In this document: positions 6,615 through 10,580 of the stretch, in pieces
Position numbering within the stretch: position 1 is the stretch's first letter
How the letters are laid out: every line of letters begins with the position of its first letter
NCBI GenBank assembly: GCA_027886925.1
Contig: JAPCJN010000078.1
Coordinates: 1-10,580, forward strand
From: Nitrososphaerota archaeon
GTDB lineage: Archaea > Thermoproteota > Nitrososphaeria > Nitrososphaerales > UBA183
Direction of reading: 5' to 3'
Length of the DNA stretch: 10,580 nt
Made by a program: the position numbers and the translations under genes
Notes under the pieces: generated by a model
What the model was told of the DNA's origin: nothing
Databases searched by the model: none
Seen by the model: the letters and a program-made list of their open reading frames with translations, nothing else

Positions 6615-6743
6615 TTATGCGCGGGATCGACCAAATAGGGCCGTAGCTCCAAGCTCCTCAAGAAGATAGCGGCCTCTAGTGGTCGGAGCGGTGCTTGCTT
6701 GCTTGCTTGCTTGCCGGCCTATCATTTTGCCTCGGACCCTCAT
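6615..6743 (-). other. Possible 42-residue small ORF between the MFS gene and mptA
   Basis: ATG at 6743 opens a frame to TAA at 6615-6617 on the same strand as its neighbours. GGTGA lies 9 bases before the ATG, a plausible ribosome site. The product is basic (starts MRVRGKMIGR) and its middle is coded by the TTGC tetranucleotide repeat, giving a QASKQAS stretch. No family is recognised and the low-complexity core argues for caution. Confidence 0.22.
6692..6714. repeat. TTGC tetranucleotide microsatellite, five units plus a partial
   Basis: Five exact TTGC units at 6695-6714 follow a partial TGC. The array lies in the 285-bp gap between the MFS stop and the mptA start. Such arrays slip in replication, so length may vary between strains. 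Confidence 0.9.
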
Positions 6744-6855
6744 CAGGCTCTCTCACCTAATCCAGAAAGAATTACGTTGTTTTTCGAGTCCCTCGCAATC
6801 ATCCGGAGTAGGAACCCGTTTCTGAGTCACCTCGCCCATGCATGGATGGGTGCCG

Positions 6856-8106
6856 CTAGTGCCTGAACTGCAGCACGAAGAAAACCAAGGTCGCGGCGTA
6901 TACGAGCGTGCAGAAGATGAACAGCGCCCCGAATCCGAAGCTCATCGATAGGAACCCTCCCAAACAGCTTCCAAGAGCGGAACCCAGTCCCGCCAGCGCC
7001 CCGTAGAAGCCGACCCTCCCCGAGCGAGCCAGCTCCATGAACATGCCCGTGCCTGCCACGTCGTAAAGGGCCCATATGGCGCCCATCGTAGCAAGGACCA
7101 CGGCGGCCAGCAAGAGTCCGGTCTGTCCGCCCTCGAACGCGAGCACGGGTATCACGGCCATCCGAGTCGCAGAAGCTAGAAGGAGGCTCTTCCCCGCCCT
7201 CCCAGCGATTCCCGGGACGAGAAGGTACCCGAAGGTGTTCGCCACCGTGTTGGATAGGAACAGGAGGAAGATGCTCGAGGACGCATAATATTTGAGGAAG
7301 TAGACGGGGAGAGGAGAGTACAGCGCGGCCGCGCCAAGCGAGAAGCAGAAGATTCCAAGCATGAAGAAGCTGATCGACGGCCTGAACAGCCTTTTGATGT
7401 CGTTTGAGGTCTGACTATGATAGAAGGTGTCGGCATGCGAGACCATGATCGACGCTGTCGACAGCGTGTTCACGAAACGCTCGATACCGACGAGCTTCCT
7501 CTCGATCATTATCCCCGGCTCGCGGACGAGGACGGCGGATGCAAGTGCGGAGGAGAACGCGAGGCCGCCGCACAGCACGAACAGATACTCGAAGCCCAGC
7601 ACCCCGACGAAAGCAAAACCCAAGCCCAGCCCGATGGTCTGGCCCAGTCCATCAAGGAACTGGAGGCGCGCCAGCCCGCCCCTCCAGGTGTCATGGCTCT
7701 CCGACTCGACGGTCAGGATCTGCCGCGACGGCAAGCTCGCCGCAAACATGACCGATTTCGCTATGGCGAGCGCGAACAACTCGTTTACGCTTCGCGCTTC
7801 CGGGGTGAGCAGAAGGATGACGCCGAGACCCGCGAACGAGAGGACGAGGAAGGGCCTGCACCTCGCCGACCTGTCGGTGAGCCACCCCCAGAACATGATA
7901 GAGGGTATCAGGGAAAGTGCCGAGACGCCTGCGAGGAGGCCGACTTGCAGGACGTCGCCCTTCAGGTCTATGGTCAAGAATAGCAGGGTGAGCAAGTTGG
8001 AGAGGCCCATCGCCACCCCCTGTGGGACCAGGCCGAACATCCACCTTCTCGTCGCCCCGAGGTTCAACGTAACAGATGCGGGGCTGTCGATAAATAGAAC
8101 GGGCAT
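6856..8106 (-). CDS. Major facilitator superfamily transporter, substrate unknown
   Basis: This 416-residue membrane protein has about 12 hydrophobic helices in two halves, with a roughly 50-residue soluble loop in the middle (about 200-250). The loop between helices 2 and 3 carries the MFS motif A in the form GWLTDRSARCRP (74-85). The start is ATG 8104-8106, chosen because GGAG (8112-8115) sits 5 bases upstream and the first helix begins soon after; an ORF reaching back to 8301 would run antisense through queC and has no family support. It is a proton- or ion-driven carrier or exporter by family. Lying between queC and mptA on the same strand, it may move a deazapurine, pterin or related compound, but that is inference and no substrate motif is visible. 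Confidence 0.85.
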   Translation of the reverse strand: MPVLFIDSPASVTLNLGATRRWMFGLVPQGVAMGLSNLLTLLFLTIDLKGDVLQVGLLAGVSALSLIPSIMFWGWLTDRSARCRPFLVLSFAGLGVILLLTPEARSVNELFALAIAKSVMFAASLPSRQILTVESESHDTWRGGLARLQFLDGLGQTIGLGLGFAFVGVLGFEYLFVLCGGLAFSSALASAVLVREPGIMIERKLVGIERFVNTLSTASIMVSHADTFYHSQTSNDIKRLFRPSISFFMLGIFCFSLGAAALYSPLPVYFLKYYASSSIFLLFLSNTVANTFGYLLVPGIAGRAGKSLLLASATRMAVIPVLAFEGGQTGLLLAAVVLATMGAIWALYDVAGTGMFMELARSGRVGFYGALAGLGSALGSCLGGFLSMSFGFGALFIFCTLVYAATLVFFVLQFRH

Positions 8107-8111
8107 CAAAA

Positions 8112-8115
8112 CTCC
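8112..8115 (-). promoter_or_regulatory. Shine-Dalgarno site of the MFS gene
   Basis: On the minus strand AAGGAG ends 5 bases before the ATG at 8106. It decides between this start and the longer frame from 8301. Confidence 0.6.
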
Positions 8116-8183
8116 TTGCTGCAGTGGTGAAGATATTACCGAAACCGCAGAATGCGTCTTATGGTAATAGCATCGTCCCGGGC

Positions 8184-8828
8184 CTAGGCCTTTTTGGGAT
8201 GCAAGGGGTCGTCTATCCCCGCGGCCCTGAACGACTCCACCCTCTGGCGGCAGCCGGAGCACTCCCCGCATTGCTCCTCGCCATCGACGTGGCAGCTCCA
8301 CGTGAGTTCGAGGGGGACGCCGAGCTCCGCGGCAAGTTTCACCACCTCGACCTTGCTGCGCCGTCGCAGCGGTCGCAGGATCCTCATGCGGCTTTCCCTG
8401 AGTCTCACGGAGCCCGCCAAGAGCGTCCTCTGCAGATCCCTGAAAAACTCGTCGCTCGTGTCTTCGAAGAACAGGCGGTCGTCCATGTTGTGGCCGCCTA
8501 CGATGTAGTTCGAGCCAGTCTCTTCCGCGAAGGATGCTGCAATGGAGTAGTAGATCGCGTTCTTCATCGGGATGTAAGTGGGGAGGACTGCCGGTCCTGA
8601 AAGGCGTCCCGGCACAGCGATGTCGCCGGCCTCCCTGAGCTCCGGGATGGTCACGAACCTGTGCTCGGCGACACCCGCTCTTTTCCCGATGCGCCTAGCC
8701 GCCCTTAGCTCCCCTCTGGCGGTCCCATGGATCCTTATCGTGAGCGCCCTGACCGAATGCCCATCTTTCTTGGCGAGGTACAGACACGTCGCCGAGTCGA
8801 TGCCTCCGGATAGGAGGATTATCGCATC
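8184..8828 (-). CDS. queC: 7-cyano-7-deazaguanine (preQ0) synthase QueC; frame lacks a normal start codon
   Basis: QueC converts 7-carboxy-7-deazaguanine to preQ0 with ATP and ammonia; in archaea preQ0 becomes archaeosine in tRNA. The frame gives the PP-loop ATPase motif LLSGGIDSAT at its N-terminus (about 8817-8788), then YIPMKNAIYYS, VGGHNMDD, and the zinc site CHVDGEEQCGECSGCRQR near the end. Length from the PP-loop (about 214 residues) is normal. Two regions differ from the textbook enzyme: the YGQ(R/K)H segment reads IHGTARGEL, and the YPDCR.EF segment reads FEDTSDEFF. The frame is open back to TGA at 8991-8993 but holds no ATG, GTG or TTG until GTG 8654, which would delete the PP-loop. 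The likely start region is 8820-8831, where an ATG (8825-8827) exists one base out of frame, within the end of queD. Confidence 0.85.
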   Translation of the reverse strand, partial: DAIILLSGGIDSATCLYLAKKDGHSVRALTIRIHGTARGELRAARRIGKRAGVAEHRFVTIPELREAGDIAVPGRLSGPAVLPTYIPMKNAIYYSIAASFAEETGSNYIVGGHNMDDRLFFEDTSDEFFRDLQRTLLAGSVRLRESRMRILRPLRRRSKVEVVKLAAELGVPLELTWSCHVDGEEQCGECSGCRQRVESFRAAGIDDPLHPKKA

Positions 8829-9739
8829 CGTTTCTTTTCTGCCTCTTTCCTTTGGATCTGCGCGAGGAGGTGCGTCCCTTTGTTCAAACCCTCGTAGACG
8901 TAAACCCCCACCGCCTCGACGTTCGCCGGCATCTTTGGGGCGATCCTGCCCAGCAGCTCCCTCGCGAGGTTCTCCACCGTAGCCTCGCCATCAATGAGGA
9001 CGGTCGTGTCCTTGGGGACGTGCAGGCTAAAGTCCCCGTGTACCGTAGCAAAGGCAAGGTCCACGTGCGTCTTCGTCCTCCCAATGACGTAGCTTTCGTT
9101 TATGAACAGCTTGTGGTCCAGATCGGCTATGGCCTTCTTGATCATTGGCTTCGCGTCGTTGAAGTCGACGACCATCCCCTCCCCTGGCGATCCGACGATC
9201 TCCACGAGGGCGGAAGACGTGTGCCCGTGCATCACGGAACACTTCTCGGTCTTGGGGAGTATGTGGGCGTAGTCGAAGTTGAAGGATGGGTCGTCGAGGA
9301 ATATGCTCTGGAGCCTGCCTGCTTCTCGACCATCGCCTCGGTCGGACGGCGCGCTTCCGCCGTCCTTCATTCCGGTCACCCTTATCCCAGAATCGAGCGA
9401 GTCGCTCCGGACGGAGCTCGTGGTCACGACGGCCCAGCTCCTTCCGGAGTCGGCGATTGCCTTCCTGTAAAGAGGTGAGAGTCCCCTCTCTACGAATAGC
9501 AGCGTGCGCCCGTCAACAAGAAAGTCGGCTGTGACTTTGGAGCCTGAAATTATCGGGGAATCCACTTCGTATCGCGACCCCAACGCATCGAGGAGGCGAG
9601 CGATCGCGACATGCAGGCTCGACCCGTAAGCCCTCCCGTTGTTCCGATAGGTCCTTGCGTATCCTCCCTTGTCCATCCCCTTCAGCTGGCCTTGTATCTG
9701 GCCGCTCTCAAGGAGGTTCTGCTGACGCCGCTGTCGCAC
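8819..9739 (-). CDS. queD: 6-carboxytetrahydropterin synthase QueD (PTPS family) with extra N-terminal domain
   Basis: The C-terminal half (about residues 150-295 of 306) is a 6-pyruvoyl-tetrahydropterin synthase fold: FNFDYAHIL with zinc ligand H159, catalytic-type C167, HGH (171-173), GMVVDF (188-193), the LDH pair D208-H209 and a late E283. QueD turns dihydroneopterin triphosphate into 6-carboxytetrahydropterin, a preQ0 precursor. About 150 residues precede it, whereas usual QueD proteins are only 120-150 in total. This part has HVAIARLLDALG (43-54), TADFLVDG (70-77) and LLFVERG (80-86), an alpha/beta layout resembling PD-(D/E)XK nuclease-like folds, then a low-complexity linker (about 124-142). 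The GTG start at 9739 fits a TATA box 26 bases upstream; M22 (9676) is an alternative. queC follows and its frame begins inside the queD end. Confidence 0.85.
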   Translation of the reverse strand: MRQRRQQNLLESGQIQGQLKGMDKGGYARTYRNNGRAYGSSLHVAIARLLDALGSRYEVDSPIISGSKVTADFLVDGRTLLFVERGLSPLYRKAIADSGRSWAVVTTSSVRSDSLDSGIRVTGMKDGGSAPSDRGDGREAGRLQSIFLDDPSFNFDYAHILPKTEKCSVMHGHTSSALVEIVGSPGEGMVVDFNDAKPMIKKAIADLDHKLFINESYVIGRTKTHVDLAFATVHGDFSLHVPKDTTVLIDGEATVENLARELLGRIAPKMPANVEAVGVYVYEGLNKGTHLLAQIQRKEAEKKRMR

Positions 9740-9762
9740 GCTGCCGTTCGGAAATTTTTTGA

Positions 9763-9768
9763 CTTATA
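9763..9768 (-). promoter_or_regulatory. TATA box of queD
   Basis: On the minus strand CGTATAAG is centred about 26 bases before GTG 9739, predicting a leaderless message that begins at or next to that codon. A nearby A/T run at 9752-9760 is a weaker alternative. Confidence 0.45.
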
Positions 9769-9823
9769 CGGCTTTCTGCGAGTTCGGTTCGAGTGCCACG
9801 ATGATGGGTCCCTGCACATCTGA

Positions 9824-9830
9824 TTTTATA
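9824..9830 (+). promoter_or_regulatory. TATA box of tRNA-Gly
   Basis: TTTTATA is centred about 29 bases before the first base of the mature tRNA at 9857, the normal spacing for an archaeal tRNA promoter with a very short 5' leader. Confidence 0.65.
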
Positions 9831-9856
9831 CCCACTTCATCGTGCTCTGACGTAGC

Positions 9857-9954
9857 GCGGCCGTGATCCAGTGGTTAGGATATAGGCTTCCCAATCCAAT
9901 AAGGAAAAAAGGAGGAAACAGCCTGTCGCCCGGGTTCGAATCCCGGCGGCCGCA
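9857..9954 (+). tRNA. tRNA-Gly (anticodon CCC) with a 26-nt BHB intron
   Basis: The acceptor stem GCGGCCG (9857-9863) pairs with CGGCCGC (9947-9953), discriminator A9954. The D stem is ATCC/GGAT with a GG-containing loop; the anticodon stem TAGGC (9883-9887) pairs with GCCTG (9921-9925); the T arm is CCGGG-TTCGAAT-CCCGG (9930-9946). The anticodon is CCC at 9890-9892. The mature form is 72 nt, with a four-base variable loop. The intron, 9894-9919, lies at the canonical position 37/38. The precursor folds into a full bulge-helix-bulge: TTCC (9888-9891) pairs with GGAA (9914-9917), three-base bulges CAA and ACA flank it with cuts after A9893 and C9919, and TCC (9895-9897) pairs with GGA (9911-9913). 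CCA is not encoded. Confidence 0.96.
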
Positions 9955-9967
9955 CTCTTATCCAAGT

Positions 9968-9974
9968 CTAAATA
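9968..9974 (+). promoter_or_regulatory. TATA-like box in the region after tRNA-Gly
   Basis: CTAAATA predicts a transcription start near 9998, four bases before an ATG at 10002. It may drive the short ORF there, an unrecognised small RNA, or be chance. Confidence 0.3.
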
Positions 9975-10001
9975 CCGTCGGGGCTGTTTCATTCTGGGGC
10001 G

Positions 10002-10061
10002 ATGTTGGTTGCTAAAGCGAGCCACAGAAGCGTCGAGCAGATCATTCCATTAGTTGAATAG
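10002..10061 (+). other. Possible 19-residue leaderless small ORF
   Basis: ATG 10002 to TAG 10059-10061 encodes 19 residues (begins MLVAKASHRS). It stands at the leaderless distance from the TATA-like box at 9968-9974. The rest of the 196-bp gap from 9955 to 10150 shows no recognisable gene. A possible long-range pairing GTCGG (9978-9982) with CCGAC (10073-10077) leaves open a small structured RNA instead. Very short, so low confidence. Confidence 0.2.
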
Positions 10062-10150
10062 ACACCTCTCCTCCGACTGATATTCGCTCGAAGTCAGGCG
10101 ACCGGGGATAGATTGACGTTTAACCGGTGAAGTGAACTTGCGGTACGAGT

Positions 10151-10580
10151 TCAATTCCGCACGAGAGGGGAGCCGCAGCTGGCGCAGTAGGCAGTCCCAG
10201 GCATCGCTGGACCGCCACATCTTGAACAGAACCGCTGCACCGACGGAGCAACTTTGGAGGCTCTGACGGCCGCAGGAACCTGAACAGTCAACAACGATTT
10301 TCTTCGCTTTCCTCTCCCTCTTAGAAAATAGGCGGGCAAAATCACAACGAGCGCAAGCCCAGCTATGAGCAAGAGTCCCTCGCCCCAGCTAGAAGACGAT
10401 CGTCCGTTGTCTGATGCAACTACCTGCGAGACCGAAGTGGGAGAATACGACGAAGTCGTGCTCCCGTCTGACATGACGGAAAGTGAGGGGCCAGCTGTGC
10501 TCGTCAATTGGGCGGGGTCGAACGCCAGTTTGGAGACCGTCCCAATCGCGGTGGGGATCTCCGGGTAGGCGATATTGGTT
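10151..10580 (-). CDS. Membrane-anchored protein with C-terminal zinc ribbon (5' end outside window)
   Basis: The minus-strand frame is open from the window edge to its stop at 10151-10153 and shows the last 142 residues. In order, they are the end of an unrecognised domain (PEIPTAIGTVSKLAFDPAQ), a Ser/Thr-rich stretch of about 35 residues of the kind often O-glycosylated or used as a wall stalk, one transmembrane helix (LLLIAGLALVVILPAYFL) followed by RGRGKRRK, and a terminal zinc ribbon with CSRC and CASC pairs. The positive-inside rule puts the N-terminal part outside the cell and the zinc ribbon in the cytoplasm. No ATG start is needed in view: the frame runs past a TTG at 10507 without a stop, so the gene almost surely begins beyond the window. 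The function is unknown to me; such anchors often carry large secreted domains. Confidence 0.7.
   Translation of the reverse strand, partial: TNIAYPEIPTAIGTVSKLAFDPAQLTSTAGPSLSVMSDGSTTSSYSPTSVSQVVASDNGRSSSSWGEGLLLIAGLALVVILPAYFLRGRGKRRKSLLTVQVPAAVRASKVAPSVQRFCSRCGGPAMPGTAYCASCGSPLVRN

Noticed and set aside
6637..6675. tRNA-like beginning GGGCCGTAGCTC followed by a GCGGCCT
   Set aside because: The acceptor strands do not pair properly and there is no T arm or anticodon arm; at most it is a weak GGCCG/CGGCC hairpin.
8181..8190. Palindrome GGCCTAGGCC at the queC stop as a terminator
   Set aside because: Only 10 bp with no loop and, on the queC strand, no following T-run; the T-run visible lies on the wrong side.
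8107..8301. N-terminal extension of the MFS gene back to 8301
   Set aside because: It would run through the 3' end of queC on the same strand in another frame, is low-complexity and charged, and ATG 8106 has a good ribosome site and fits the first helix.
10141..10160. GAGTTCAATTC resembling a tRNA T arm
   Set aside because: No acceptor, D or anticodon arms surround it, and it spans the stop codon of the zinc-ribbon gene.

Overview
The window is archaeal. The evidence is an archaeal-type aIF1A, a short XPF-family nuclease with tandem helix-hairpin-helix motifs, an F420-dependent NADP reductase, GTP cyclohydrolase of the MptA/FolE2 type, TATA boxes placed about 26-30 nt before starts (several genes look leaderless), and a tRNA-Gly whose intron sits in a textbook bulge-helix-bulge. 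Gene content and the moderately high G+C suggest a Thaumarchaeota/Nitrososphaeria-like lineage; that placement is inference.

Layout. Left block, plus strand: the tail of an ECF-transporter EcfT-like protein (1-156), an XPF nuclease (169-903) and npdG (896-1543), packed tightly or overlapping. A convergent minus-strand CPA1 Na+/H+ antiporter follows (1570-3024). A divergent intergenic region leads into a small plus-strand SRPBCC-fold protein (3190-3606). Next is a plus-strand RNA/translation operon: a DEAD-box helicase with an RGG-like tail, an overlooked 59-residue zinc-binding protein (5162-5341), and aIF1A from a TTG start. Its long leader carries a perfect 14-bp palindrome, a TATA box and two mini-ORFs, one ending across the helicase start.

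The right half is a minus-strand deazapurine (preQ0/archaeosine) locus. In transcription order it runs QueD with an extra N-terminal domain (9739-8819), QueC (about 8828-8184), an MFS transporter (8106-6856) and GTP cyclohydrolase mptA/folE2 (6570-5761). FolE2, QueD and QueC supply three of the four known steps from GTP to preQ0; queE is not in the window. The transporter in the middle could move a deazapurine or pterin. QueC has no ATG, GTG or TTG in its frame ahead of its PP-loop. Its frame joins the end of QueD by a -1 shift, so this is either a sequence error, a frameshifted fusion or an unusual start.

The right edge holds the intron-containing tRNA-Gly(CCC), a short region with a TATA box and a 19-codon ORF, and the 3' part of a minus-strand membrane protein ending in a zinc ribbon.

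I see no CRISPR array, insertion sequence, integrase or phage gene. The window is mostly housekeeping; its unusual points are the QueD/QueC junction and N-terminal domain, the hidden zinc protein, and the helicase leader.
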